A DNA stretch of 64,000 bases from Pseudomonadota bacterium (GTDB lineage: Bacteria; Pseudomonadota; Gammaproteobacteria; Steroidobacterales; Steroidobacteraceae). The position numbers and the translations under genes were made by a program. The DNA is taken from positions 1 through 64,000 of the forward strand of contig JAJYAM010000007.1 of assembly GCA_021779535.1 (NCBI GenBank). Reading direction: 5' to 3'. The stretch's first letter is position 1. Each line of letters begins with the position of its first letter. Positions 9,373-21,065 of this stretch are shown one piece after another. The notes under the pieces were generated by a model. It saw only the letters and a program-made list of their open reading frames with translations, did no database searches and was not told the DNA's origin.

Positions 9373-10137
9373 TCATTTCAGGAAGAATGCCGTGATCAGA
9401 TAGTCCAGGAACAGCACGATGACCGCCGAGGTCACGACCGTCCGCGTGGTCGCCGTGCCGACGCCCTCGGCGGTCGGCTCCGAATGATAGCCCTGGTAGA
9501 CGGCGATCAGGCTGCAGGCGATGCCGAACACCACGCTCTTGACGATCCCTTCGTTGACGTCCCGCAGCTCGACGGACGCCTGCATCTGCGACCAGAAGCT
9601 GCCGGCGTCGACGTGCATGACCTGCACGCCGACGAGCTGCGCGCCGTAGATGCCGATCATGCTGAAGATCGCCGCGAGCAGCGGCATCGCGATCACGCCG
9701 CCGACGAAGCGCGGGACGACGACCCGGCGCACCGGGTCGACCGCCATCATCTCCATCGCGGACAGCTGGTCGGTCGCGCGCATCAGGCCGATCTCGGAGG
9801 CGAGCGCCGTGCCCGCGCGGCCCGCGAACAGCAGCGCGGTGACGACCGGGCCGAGCTCGCGCACCAGACCGATCGCGGCGGCGGTGCCGAGCGCGTCCTC
9901 GGATCCGAATCGCTGCAGCAGGTCGTAGCCCTGCAGGCCGAGCACCATTCCGACGAACAAGCCGGAGAGCATGATGATCACCAGCGACAACGCGCCGGCG
10001 TTGTAGATCTGGTCGAAGATCAGCTGCGGCCGCAGCAACGCGCTCGGCACCTGCGCGAGGATCCGCGCGAGGAACCGGACCGTGTCGCCGAGGCGCTCGA
10101 TCGACTCCGACAGGCTGTCGAGAAAATCGCGAATCAC
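9373..10137 (-). CDS. mlaE: MlaE permease
   Basis: LFVGMVLGLQGYDLLQRFG..GRAGTALASEIGLMRATDQLSAMEMMAVDP. Confidence 0.96.
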   Translation of the reverse strand: MIRDFLDSLSESIERLGDTVRFLARILAQVPSALLRPQLIFDQIYNAGALSLVIIMLSGLFVGMVLGLQGYDLLQRFGSEDALGTAAAIGLVRELGPVVTALLFAGRAGTALASEIGLMRATDQLSAMEMMAVDPVRRVVVPRFVGGVIAMPLLAAIFSMIGIYGAQLVGVQVMHVDAGSFWSQMQASVELRDVNEGIVKSVVFGIACSLIAVYQGYHSEPTAEGVGTATTRTVVTSAVIVLFLDYLITAFFLK

Positions 10138-10955
10138 GCGAAACGTCCTCCGTCCCGGGCGAGCAGTTCCTCGAAGTAATCGGGTGCCGGGTAGTGGAAC
10201 GGCACCGGGCCGTCCGCGAGGCCGCCGACGAACTGCTTGACGATGTCGGACGGCGAGTCGTGCAACTCCTGCGGCGTCCCCTGCGCGACCACCCGCCCCC
10301 CGGACAACAGGAACACCCGGTCGGCGACCGCGGTGATCTCGTGCACGTCGTGCGACACCACGATGCTGGTCAAGCCGAGCGCGTCGTTGAAGCGCCGGAT
10401 CAGCCGCAGGATCACGCCCATCGAGATCGGATCGAGGCCGACGAAAGGCTCGTCGTAGAGCAGGATCTGCGGGTCCATCACGATCGCGCGCGCGAGCGCG
10501 ACGCGCCGCGCCATCCCGCCGGAGAGCTCCGCGGGCATCAATCCGGCCGCGCCCCGCAACCCGACCGCCTGGAGCTTGGTCAACACCAGTTGCCGGATGA
10601 GCCGCTCAGGCAGGCGGGTATGTTCGCGCAGCGGGAACGCGACGTTCTCGAACACGCTGATGTCGGTCAACAACGCCCCGTTCTGAAACAGCATGCCCAT
10701 GCGCTGCCGGAGCGCGTACACCTGCGAACGCGACGCGCCGACGACCGCGACCCCGCCCACGTCGATCGAACCGGCGTCGGCGGTCGCCTGTCCGGTGATC
10801 AAGCGCAGCAGGGTCGTCTTGCCGGTCCCGCTCGGTCCCATCACCGCGGTGACCTGCCCGGGCAGGATCTGCATGTCGAGGCCGTCGAAAATGACCCGGC
10901 CGCCGACCGTATAGCGGACCTCGCGCAAGTCGATGATCGGAGATGTCGCGTTCAC
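10134..10955 (-). CDS. mlaF: MlaF ABC transporter ATP-binding protein
   Basis: GPSGTGKTTLL, AELSGGMARRVALARAI, LYDEPFVGLDPI; GTG start. Confidence 0.95.
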   Translation of the reverse strand: MNATSPIIDLREVRYTVGGRVIFDGLDMQILPGQVTAVMGPSGTGKTTLLRLITGQATADAGSIDVGGVAVVGASRSQVYALRQRMGMLFQNGALLTDISVFENVAFPLREHTRLPERLIRQLVLTKLQAVGLRGAAGLMPAELSGGMARRVALARAIVMDPQILLYDEPFVGLDPISMGVILRLIRRFNDALGLTSIVVSHDVHEITAVADRVFLLSGGRVVAQGTPQELHDSPSDIVKQFVGGLADGPVPFHYPAPDYFEELLARDGGRFA

Positions 10956-11169
10956 TGTCGTCGTATCCGTCGCGAACGCGGCCAGGCCTGCGTCGCGCAC
11001 CCTCGTGGTTCGGTGAGCCCTTGCAAATTTCCGTCGTCGCGCCCGGCGCGCGCCGTCCCTCGAGGGGTTCGACCGGGCCGACCGTGATCCGTTCCGCGCG
11101 CGGCGCGGGGTATCCGAGTCTACCAAAGACTCGCCGGGTCGGTCGCGATGCTGGCGCGCCGGCGCAATC

Positions 11170-11186
11170 AGGACTAAACTAGTCCT
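11170..11186. promoter_or_regulatory. Candidate Rrf2-type operator (17-bp palindrome AGGACTA-AAC-TAGTCCT)
   Basis: Perfect 7-bp inverted repeat with 3-bp spacer, 48 nt upstream of the Rrf2-family regulator start; GACTAAACTAGTC core resembles the IscR type 1 half-sites. Confidence 0.65.
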
Positions 11187-11234
11187 ACTTTGGGCGCTGC
11201 GCCGCCCGCACGCCCGCGATCCGGAGGTCGCGCG

Positions 11235-11699
11235 ATGCTGCGAATGGGGAAAATGACCGACTACGCGACCGTCGTGCTCGCGGCGCTCGCCGACGACCCC
11301 GCGCGGCAGTGCGCGTCCGCGGACCTCGCCGAACGCACCCATCTGAGCCCGCCGACCGTGAGCAAGATCCTCAAAGGCCTGCAGCGCGCCGGCATGGTGC
11401 ATTCGGCGCGGGGCACGCGCGGCGGCTATCGGCTCGCGCGCCGGCCCGACGAGATCACCGCGGCCGAGATCCTCGACGTGTTCGAGGGGCCGATCGCGAT
11501 CACCGAATGCAGCACCCCGGCGAGCCAGTGCGGGATCGAGAAGCGCTGCCGCGTCGGCACCGCCTGGCAGCGGATCAACGCGGCGATCCGGCGCGAGCTC
11601 GAGGACGTGACCTTGCGCGAACTGCTCGCGCCCGAGCCGCCGACCCTGCGCGGCGGCTCGCTCGCGAGCCGGATCCGCATCGTCGCGGCACGGCTCTAA
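11235..11699 (+). CDS. SUF system Fe-S cluster assembly regulator, Rrf2 family
   Basis: [58 protein letters not shown] cysteine cluster; first gene of the suf operon. Confidence 0.93.
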   Translation: MLRMGKMTDYATVVLAALADDPARQCASADLAERTHLSPPTVSKILKGLQRAGMVHSARGTRGGYRLARRPDEITAAEILDVFEGPIAITECSTPASQCGIEKRCRVGTAWQRINAAIRRELEDVTLRELLAPEPPTLRGGSLASRIRIVAARL

Positions 11700-11728
11700 C
11701 CCGCTCTTCGCTCCCACGGAACGCCATC

Positions 11729-13177
11729 GTGTCCAGCAAAGCCCCCGAACTCGAGACCCTGCTGAGCCGCAAGTACCAGCACGGCTTCGTGACCGACATC
11801 GAGTCGGACAGCCTGCCGCCCGGCCTCGACGAGACCACCGTGACCTTCATCTCGCGCAAGAAACGCGAGCCGCAGTTCCTGCTCGACTGGCGCCTGAAGG
11901 CGTACCGGCATTGGCTCACCCTGCGCGAGCCGTCCTGGGCGACGGTGCAGCACCCGCCGATCGACTACCAGGCGATCTCGTATTTCTCCGCGCCGCGCAC
12001 GCCGGGCGACGCGCCGAAGAGCATCGACGAGGTCGACCCGAAGCTGCTCGCGACCTACGAGAAGCTCGGGATCCCGCTGCACGAGCGGGCCCGGCTCGCC
12101 GGAGTCGCGGTCGACGCGGTGTTCGACAGCGTGTCGGTCGCGACGACCTTCAAGGACAAGCTCGCGAAGGCCGGGGTGATCTTCTGCTCGTTCTCCGACG
12201 CGGTCCGCGATCATCCGGAACTGATCGAGCGCTACCTCGGCACCGTCGTCCCGCCGGGCGACAACTTCTTCGCCGCGCTGAACTCGGCGGTGTTCTCCGA
12301 CGGCTCGTTCGTGTACGTGCCGGCGGGCGTGCGTTGCCCGATGGAGCTGTCGACCTATTTCCGGATCAACGCGGCGAAGACCGGCCAGTTCGAGCGGACC
12401 TTGATCGTCGCGGCCGAGGGCGCGTCGGTGAGCTACCTGGAAGGCTGCACCGCGCCGATGCGCGACGAGAACCAGCTGCACGCGGCGGTCGTGGAGCTGA
12501 TCGCGCTGGACGACGCGAAGATCAAGTACTCGACGGTGCAGAACTGGTATCCGGGTGACGAGCACGGGGTCGGCGGCATCTACAACTTCGTGACCAAGCG
12601 TGGCGAGTGCCGCGGCCGCAATGCGAAGATCTCCTGGACGCAGGTCGAGACGGGCTCGGCGATCACCTGGAAGTACCCGAGTTGCGTGCTCAAGGGCGAC
12701 GGGTCGGTCGGCGAGTTCTACTCGGTCGCGGTCGCGAACAACTACCAGCAGGCCGACACCGGCACGAAGATGATCCACATCGGCCGGAACACGAAGAGCA
12801 CGATCGTCTCGAAGGGCATCTCGGCGGGCCATGCGGTCAACACCTATCGCGGCCTGGTGAAGGTGCTGCCGACCGCGACCGGCGCGCGCAATTTCACGCA
12901 GTGCGACTCGCTGCTGATGGGCAGCCGATGCGCCGCGCACACCTTCCCGTACGTCGAGGTGCGCAACCCCGACGCGACCGTCGAGCACGAGGCCAGCACG
13001 TCGAAGATCGGCGAGGACCAGCTGTTCTACTGTCTGCAACGCGGCGTCTCGGCCGAGGACGCCGTGAACATGATCGTCAGCGGATTCTGCAAGGCGGTTT
13101 TCAAGGAACTGCCGATGGAGTTCGCGGTGGAGGCGCAAAACCTGCTCAGCGTGAGCCTCGAAGGCGCCGTCGGTTGA
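11729..13177 (+). CDS. sufB: Fe-S cluster assembly protein SufB
   Basis: [50 protein letters not shown] start (GTG TCC AGC). Confidence 0.96.
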   Translation: MSSKAPELETLLSRKYQHGFVTDIESDSLPPGLDETTVTFISRKKREPQFLLDWRLKAYRHWLTLREPSWATVQHPPIDYQAISYFSAPRTPGDAPKSIDEVDPKLLATYEKLGIPLHERARLAGVAVDAVFDSVSVATTFKDKLAKAGVIFCSFSDAVRDHPELIERYLGTVVPPGDNFFAALNSAVFSDGSFVYVPAGVRCPMELSTYFRINAAKTGQFERTLIVAAEGASVSYLEGCTAPMRDENQLHAAVVELIALDDAKIKYSTVQNWYPGDEHGVGGIYNFVTKRGECRGRNAKISWTQVETGSAITWKYPSCVLKGDGSVGEFYSVAVANNYQQADTGTKMIHIGRNTKSTIVSKGISAGHAVNTYRGLVKVLPTATGARNFTQCDSLLMGSRCAAHTFPYVEVRNPDATVEHEASTSKIGEDQLFYCLQRGVSAEDAVNMIVSGFCKAVFKELPMEFAVEAQNLLSVSLEGAVG

Positions 13178-13200
13178 ATCGGGTCCCGGAGTCACATCAA

Positions 13201-13949
<749 letters not shown>

Positions 13950-13953
<4 letters not shown>

Positions 13954-15250
13954 GCGCCGCCCGGGACCAGGACGCGGCGCTGCGCTCGTTCGAAGCGGCG
14001 TGGCGGGCGCGGCCCGAAGATCGGATCGCGGCGGCCCGCGCCGACGCGATGCAGCGCTTCCTCGCGCTCGGCCTGCCGACCACCCGCGACGAGAGCTGGC
14101 GCTACACGAGCTTGCGCGCGCTCGCCGGCCGCCCGTTCGTCGACGCCGAGCCGGCGCCGCCCGCGCGCAGCTCCTGGCTCGCCGGCGTCTGCGCGGCGCC
14201 GGTCACGATCGTGAACGGCCGGCCGTCGTCCGGCGCGCCGCAGCCGGCCGGGGATCCGGCGCTCACGATCGAAAGCCTGCGCGCCGCGATCGACCGCGAC
14301 CCGGCGTCGCTCGCCGCGCGCCTGGGATCGATCGGCGCGGCGGAATCGGAACGCTGGGCCCTGCTCAACCGCGCGCTGTTCGTCGACGGCCTGCAGGTGC
14401 GCGTCGCCGGCCGCGCCGCCGCGCCGCTGCTGATCGTGCACTCCGCCGAATCGGCCCGGGACGACGCCGCGGTGCACTCGCGCGTGATCGTCGACGTCGC
14501 CGCCGGGGCCGAGGCGACGATCGTCGAGCATCATCTCGGCGGCAGCGGACACGCGACCCTGGTGAACCACGCGACGCAGCTGCATCTCGCGCCGGGCGCG
14601 TCGGTCGAGCACTATCGCGTGTTCTCGAGCGACGAACGCACGACCCACTTCGATGCGCTCGAAGTGCTGCAGGGCGCCGGCAGCCGCTGCCGGCAGTTCA
14701 CGGTCGCGCTCGGCGGCGCGATGGTCCGCGCGAACCTGAGCGGCCGGCTCGACGCCCCCGGCGCCGAGCACGACAGCTACGCACTGCTCGTCGGACGCGG
14801 CGCGCGGCAGCTGGACTGCGTGAACGCGATCGTGCACGCCGCATCGCGCACGACGAGCCGGCAGACCGCGCGGGCGCTCGCCGCGGGCTCGAGCCGCGTC
14901 GTGTTCAACAGCCGCGTGCTCGTCGAGGCGGGCACCGCCGGCGCGTCGTCGAACCAGTCCTGTCGCGGCTTGCTGCTGTCGCCGACGGCCGAGATCGACA
15001 CGCGCCCGCAGCTCGAGATCCTCGCGGACGACGTCAAGTGCGCGCACGGCGCGACCACCGGCCGGCTGGACCCGAACATGCTGTTCTACCTGCTCTCGCG
15101 CGGCATCGACCGCGCGTCCGCCCAGACCTTGCTGATCTACGCGTTCCTCGACGACCTGCTGACCGGGATGTCGCTCCCGGGCGCGCGGCGCGCGATCGAG
15201 GACGCGCTGATCGGCGAATTGCCGGGCGCCGACTTGCTGAGGTCTTATCG

Positions 15251-15254
<4 letters not shown>
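13950..15254 (+). CDS. sufD: Fe-S cluster assembly protein SufD
   Basis: LPTTRDESWRYTSLRAL..PQLEILADDVKCAHGATTGRLDPNMLFYLLSRG. Confidence 0.95.
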
Positions 15255-16524
<1,270 letters not shown>

Positions 16525-16525
<1 letters not shown>

Positions 16526-16980
16526 TGGACCTGCAGGATCTCTACCGCGACGTGATCCTCGATCACAATCGCACCCCGCGCAACTTCGGCCCGCTCGAGG
16601 GATCCTCGACCGACGTGCAGGGCTCGAACCCGCTGTGCGGGGACCGGCTCACGCTGCACCTGCGGCTCGCCGGCGACCGGATCGAGGACGTGCGCTTCGA
16701 AGGCCACGGCTGTGCGATCTCGACCGCGTCGGCCTCGCTGATGACCGAGGCGATCAAGGGGCGGACGCGTGCCGAGGCGCTCGCGCTGTTCGAGCGCGTG
16801 CACGCGCTGCTGACCGACGACGCGGCCGCGCCGGACGAGGGCCTCGGCAAGCTCGCGGCGCTGTCGGGCGTCCGGGAGTTCCCGGCGCGCGTGAAGTGCG
16901 CGAGCCTGTGCTGGCACACGCTCGCGACCGCGCTGAAGTCGCCCGCGCCGGACGCGATCGCCGCGGTCTCGACCGAGTGA
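16525..16980 (+). CDS. sufU: SufU/IscU-like Fe-S scaffold or sulfur transfer protein
   Basis: MDLQDLYRDVILDHNRTPRNFGPLEG..GSNPLCGDRLTLHL..GHGCAISTASASLMTEAIKG..KCASLCWHTL. Confidence 0.93.
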
Positions 16981-16993
16981 CCCGGGAGAACCG

Positions 16994-17542
16994 ATGCGCA
17001 GCCATGAAAACGAGCCGATCGTCGTGCAACGCCCGACCCAGGCGGTCGCGATTCCGTCGGGCGTGGAAGTCGAGTTGAAGCCCGGCGTCGTCGGGTACGT
17101 GACGCAGGCGCTCGGCGGGAGCTTCACGGTCTACATCGACGGCAACCTGTTCCGGATCGCCGGCGCCGACGCCGACGCGATCGGGATGACGCCCGTGAAG
17201 CCGCCGGAACTGCCCCCCGGCGCGTCCGAGGCGGACATCCTGAACGTGATCTGGGACCAGTTGCGCACCTGCTTCGATCCCGAGATCCCGGTGAACATCG
17301 TCGATCTCGGGTTGATCTACGAGTGCACGCTGGCGCCGGGACCGGACGGGCGCACGGCGATCATCAAGATGACGCTGACCGCGCCCGGCTGCGGCATGGG
17401 CGAGATCCTCGTGCAGGACGTGCGCGAGAAGGTGCAGGTCGTGCCGACGATCGCCCGCGCCGACGTCGAGCTCGTGTTCGATCCGCCTTGGAACCCGGCG
17501 CTGATGTCCGAAGCGGCGCGATTGCAGACGGGCATGCTGTGA
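16994..17542 (+). CDS. sufT: Putative Fe-S cluster assembly protein SufT (DUF59/MIP18)
   Basis: LRTCFDPEIPVNIVDLGLIYE..TLTAPGCGMGEILVQDV..VELVFDPPWNPALMSEAARLQTGML. Confidence 0.93.
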   Translation: MRSHENEPIVVQRPTQAVAIPSGVEVELKPGVVGYVTQALGGSFTVYIDGNLFRIAGADADAIGMTPVKPPELPPGASEADILNVIWDQLRTCFDPEIPVNIVDLGLIYECTLAPGPDGRTAIIKMTLTAPGCGMGEILVQDVREKVQVVPTIARADVELVFDPPWNPALMSEAARLQTGML

Positions 17543-17555
17543 GCCGGGTCCCGCG

Positions 17556-17867
17556 ATGAGCTGGTTCGACGTCGGCGCGGACACCGACCTCGAGGAGGGC
17601 CGCGCGATCGGCGTGCGCGCCGGCGAGCGCTTCGTCGCGATCGCGCGCTGCGAGGGCGGCGTCCGGGCGGTCGACGACGTGTGCACGCACGACGGGGCCG
17701 AGCTCGCGGGCGGCGAGGTCGAGGACTGCGCGATCGTCTGCCCGCGGCACGGCGCGCGCTTTTGCCTGCGGACCGGCGCCGCGTTGACGCCGCCCGCCTA
17801 CGAGGCGATCCGCACCTACGAGGCCAAGCTCGAGGGAGGCCGGATATGGGTCCGCACCGACGATTGA
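17556..17867 (+). CDS. Rieske-type [2Fe-2S] ferredoxin-like protein
   Basis: CTHDGAELAGGEVEDCAIVCPRHGARF = CxH...CxxH Rieske motif; within the suf operon. Confidence 0.92.
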   Translation: MSWFDVGADTDLEEGRAIGVRAGERFVAIARCEGGVRAVDDVCTHDGAELAGGEVEDCAIVCPRHGARFCLRTGAALTPPAYEAIRTYEAKLEGGRIWVRTDD

Positions 17868-18376
17868 CGCTGCTGCGCCACGGCCAGGCGCGTCCGGCGG
17901 TCGACGGCGAGGATCGCGTGCGCACGCTCACCAAGCGCGGCGTACGCCAGGCGGAGGCCATGGGGCGGCGGCTGCACGCGCAGGGCTGGGTCCCCGATCT
18001 GGTCGTCGCGAGCCCGGCGGCGCGCACCGGGGCGACCGCCGAGATCGTCGCGCGCGCCTGCGGGCTCGGCGCGCACTCGGTGCGCCGGGCCGACGCGCTG
18101 TACGGCGCCGACCCCCGGACGATCTGGCGCGTGGTCGCCGGCACGGCTCCCGAGGTAAGGCATCTGCTGATCTGCGGGCACAACCCCGGTCTCAGCGAGC
18201 TCGCGAGCCGGTTCGGACCGCGCCCCGAGTCGCGCCACCTGAGCACGGGCGCGCTCGCGAGCGCGATCTGGGATCGCGGTGGCTGGGACGAGATCGATCC
18301 CGGCGACGCCGTACGCTGCGACTGCGAGGAGCCGCAGGACGATCCGGCCGGGCGCGGCTCCCGCCTTCAGGACTGA
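17846..18376 (+). CDS. sixA: SixA-like phosphohistidine phosphatase
   Basis: LTLLRHGQARP..RTLTKRGVRQAEAMGRRL..VVASPAARTGATAEIV..LICGHNPGLSELA. Confidence 0.9.
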   Translation: MGPHRRLTLLRHGQARPAVDGEDRVRTLTKRGVRQAEAMGRRLHAQGWVPDLVVASPAARTGATAEIVARACGLGAHSVRRADALYGADPRTIWRVVAGTAPEVRHLLICGHNPGLSELASRFGPRPESRHLSTGALASAIWDRGGWDEIDPGDAVRCDCEEPQDDPAGRGSRLQD

Positions 18377-18765
18377 CCGCGATGCAGTTTGAGCAGCCGG
18401 CGGCGGTCGCGCTTGTCCGGCCGCGTGTCGGGTCGCGGACGCGACGCGGCCGCGAGGCGCGCGCCTTCGCTGAAGGCGGCGCGGCGCGCGGCGCTCGCGT
18501 CGGTCTCGCGGTAGTGGGTGCGCGCCTCGGGTGCGGGTCCGCGGCGCTCGGGCAGGCCCAGCACCTCGAACTCGGCGACGATGCCCCCCTGCATCACGTC
18601 GACGTGGTCGCCGATCGCGACGCGCCGCGACGGCTTCGCCCGATCGCCGTTCACGCGCACCTTGCCGGCGCCGATCGCCTCCGCGGCCGAGCCGCGGGTC
18701 TTGTAGAAACGCGCGTGCCAGAGCCACTTGTCGAGTCGACGGTTTGCGGCGGATTCCTCGGTCAC
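18367..18765 (-). CDS. hslR: RNA-binding S4 domain heat-shock protein Hsp15
   Basis: [45 protein letters not shown]. Confidence 0.92.
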   Translation of the reverse strand: MTEESAANRRLDKWLWHARFYKTRGSAAEAIGAGKVRVNGDRAKPSRRVAIGDHVDVMQGGIVAEFEVLGLPERRGPAPEARTHYRETDASAARRAAFSEGARLAAASRPRPDTRPDKRDRRRLLKLHRGQS

Positions 18766-18826
18766 GGCTGGCTATAATAACGGACCCGAAAAAACCACGG
18801 CAAACGCCCGCGAGCACGGAGTTCCG

Positions 18827-20017
18827 GTGAACAGCGAATTCCTCGATCGACTGCGCCTCGAGACCGCCGGCCTCGAGGCGGCAGGCCTGCTGAAGCGCGA
18901 GCGGATCATCGGGTCACCGCAGGGCCCGATCGTGCGGCTCGCGGACGGCCGCGAGCTCGTGAATCTGTGCGCGAACAACTATCTGGGTCTCGCGGCGCAT
19001 CCCGCGGTCGTCGCGGCCGCGCATCGCGCGCTCGACGAGTACGGCTACGGCATGGCCTCGGTGCGGTTCATCTGCGGGACGCAGAGCGTGCACCGCGCGC
19101 TCGAGGAGCGTCTGGCCGGGTATCTGTCGATGGAGGACGCGATCCTCTACTCCTCGTGCTTCGACGCGAACGGCGGCCTGTTCGAGACCCTGCTCGACGA
19201 GCGCGACGCGGTGATCAGCGACGCGCTGAACCACGCGAGCATCATCGACGGCATTCGCCTGTGCAAGGCGCGTCGGCTGCGCTACGCGAACAACGACGTC
19301 GGCGAGCTCGAGCGCTGCCTGCGCGAGGCGGGCGACGCGCGCGTCCGATTGATCGCGACCGACGGGGTGTTCTCGATGGACGGGTCGATCGCGAAGCTCC
19401 GCGAGATCTGCGACCTCGCCGGCCGTTACGACGCCTTGGTGATGGTCGACGATTCCCACGCGACCGGCTTCATCGGCCCGCGCGGCCGCGGAACCCCGGA
19501 AGCCTGCGGCGTCCTGGGCCGGGTCGACATCCTGACCGGCACGCTCGGCAAGGCGCTCGGCGGCGCGAGCGGGGGCTACGTCGCGGCACGCCGCGAGATC
19601 GTCGCGTGGCTGCGGCAGCGATCCCGCCCCTACCTGTTCTCGAACAGCATCCCGCCGGCCGTCGCCGGCGCGACGCTGCGGGTCCTCGACCTGATCGAGG
19701 CCTCGGGCGAGCTGCGCGAACGGCTGGGCGCGAACGCGCGGCACTTCCGCGCACGGATGCAGGCGCTCGGGTACCGGTTGCTGCCGGGCGAGCACCCGAT
19801 CATCCCGATCATGCTCCACGACGCGCCGCTCGCGGTCCGCCTCGCCGAGCGCATGCTCGCCGAAGGAGTCTACGTGATCGCGTTCTCCTACCCGGTGGTC
19901 CCGCAGGGGCAGGCGCGGATCCGCACCCAGATGAGCGCCGCGCACACGATCGAACAGCTGGACCGGGTCGTCGACGCGTTCGCGCGCGCCGGCCGGGATC
20001 TCGGCATCATCCCGTAG
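18827..20017 (+). CDS. kbl: Glycine C-acetyltransferase
   Basis: [48 protein letters not shown] start; followed by tdh. Confidence 0.95.
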   Translation: MNSEFLDRLRLETAGLEAAGLLKRERIIGSPQGPIVRLADGRELVNLCANNYLGLAAHPAVVAAAHRALDEYGYGMASVRFICGTQSVHRALEERLAGYLSMEDAILYSSCFDANGGLFETLLDERDAVISDALNHASIIDGIRLCKARRLRYANNDVGELERCLREAGDARVRLIATDGVFSMDGSIAKLREICDLAGRYDALVMVDDSHATGFIGPRGRGTPEACGVLGRVDILTGTLGKALGGASGGYVAARREIVAWLRQRSRPYLFSNSIPPAVAGATLRVLDLIEASGELRERLGANARHFRARMQALGYRLLPGEHPIIPIMLHDAPLAVRLAERMLAEGVYVIAFSYPVVPQGQARIRTQMSAAHTIEQLDRVVDAFARAGRDLGIIP

Positions 20018-20026
20018 GAGCCGCCG

Positions 20027-21058
20027 ATGAAAGCACTGGTGAAGTCGCGCGCCGAGGCCGGAATCTGGCTCGAAGAGGTCGCCGAGCCGGACGTCGGCCA
20101 CAACGACGTGCTGATCAAGATCCATCGCACCGCGATCTGCGGCACCGACATGCACATCTTCAACTGGGACGCGTGGGCTCGAAAGACGATCCCGGTGCCG
20201 ATGGCCGTCGGCCACGAATACTCCGGCGAGATCGTCGAGATCGGCAGCGAAGTGCGCGGCTTCGAGCCCGGCGACCGCGTCTCCGGCGAAGGCCACATCA
20301 CCTGCGGGCATTGCCGCAACTGCCGCGCGGGCCGGCGGCACTTGTGCCGCAACACGCGCGGGGTGGGCGTGAATCGCGCCGGCGCGTTCGCCGAATACCT
20401 CGCGATCCCGGCCTCGAACGTGTTCAAGCTGCCGCCGGCGATCGACGACGAGATCGCCGCGATCCTCGACCCGCTCGGCAACGCGACCCACACCGCGCTC
20501 GCGTTCAACGTGGTCGGCGAGGACGTGCTGATCACCGGCGCGGGGCCGATCGGGATCATGGCGGTCGCGATCGCGCGCCATTGCGGCGCCCGGCACGTCG
20601 TGATCACCGACGTGAACGACTACCGGCTCGCGCTCGCGGAGCGAATGGGCGCGACGCGCGCGGTGAACGTCGCCAACCGGCCGCTCGACGGGGTGATGAA
20701 GGAACTCGGGATGGAGGAAGGGTTCGACGTCGGATTCGAGATGTCCGGCAATCCGGCGGCGCTGCGCGAGATGCTGCGGACGATGAACCACGGCGCAAGC
20801 CTCTCCCTCCTCGGCATACCGCCGGAGGAGACCGCGATCGACTGGAATCAGGTGATCTTCAAGGGACTCGTGATCAAGGGCATCTACGGCCGGGAGATGT
20901 TCGAGACCTGGTACAAGATGTCGAGCATGCTGCAGAGCGGACTCGACGTGCGGCCGATCATCACCCACCGGCTCGGCATCCGCGATTTCCGCGAAGGCTT
21001 CGAGATCATGAACTCGGGGCGGTCCGGCAAGGTCGTGCTCGACTGGGCCGCGCTGTGA
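20027..21058 (+). CDS. tdh: L-threonine 3-dehydrogenase
   Basis: [56 protein letters not shown]. Confidence 0.97.
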   Translation: MKALVKSRAEAGIWLEEVAEPDVGHNDVLIKIHRTAICGTDMHIFNWDAWARKTIPVPMAVGHEYSGEIVEIGSEVRGFEPGDRVSGEGHITCGHCRNCRAGRRHLCRNTRGVGVNRAGAFAEYLAIPASNVFKLPPAIDDEIAAILDPLGNATHTALAFNVVGEDVLITGAGPIGIMAVAIARHCGARHVVITDVNDYRLALAERMGATRAVNVANRPLDGVMKELGMEEGFDVGFEMSGNPAALREMLRTMNHGASLSLLGIPPEETAIDWNQVIFKGLVIKGIYGREMFETWYKMSSMLQSGLDVRPIITHRLGIRDFREGFEIMNSGRSGKVVLDWAAL

Positions 21059-21065
21059 CACGGGC

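Noticed and set aside
8862-10955. Mla genes as a hopanoid (hpnM-like) transport system
   Set aside because: The full mlaFEDCB order with MCE-domain MlaD indicates canonical phospholipid transport; nothing in the sequence links it to the distant hopanoid island.
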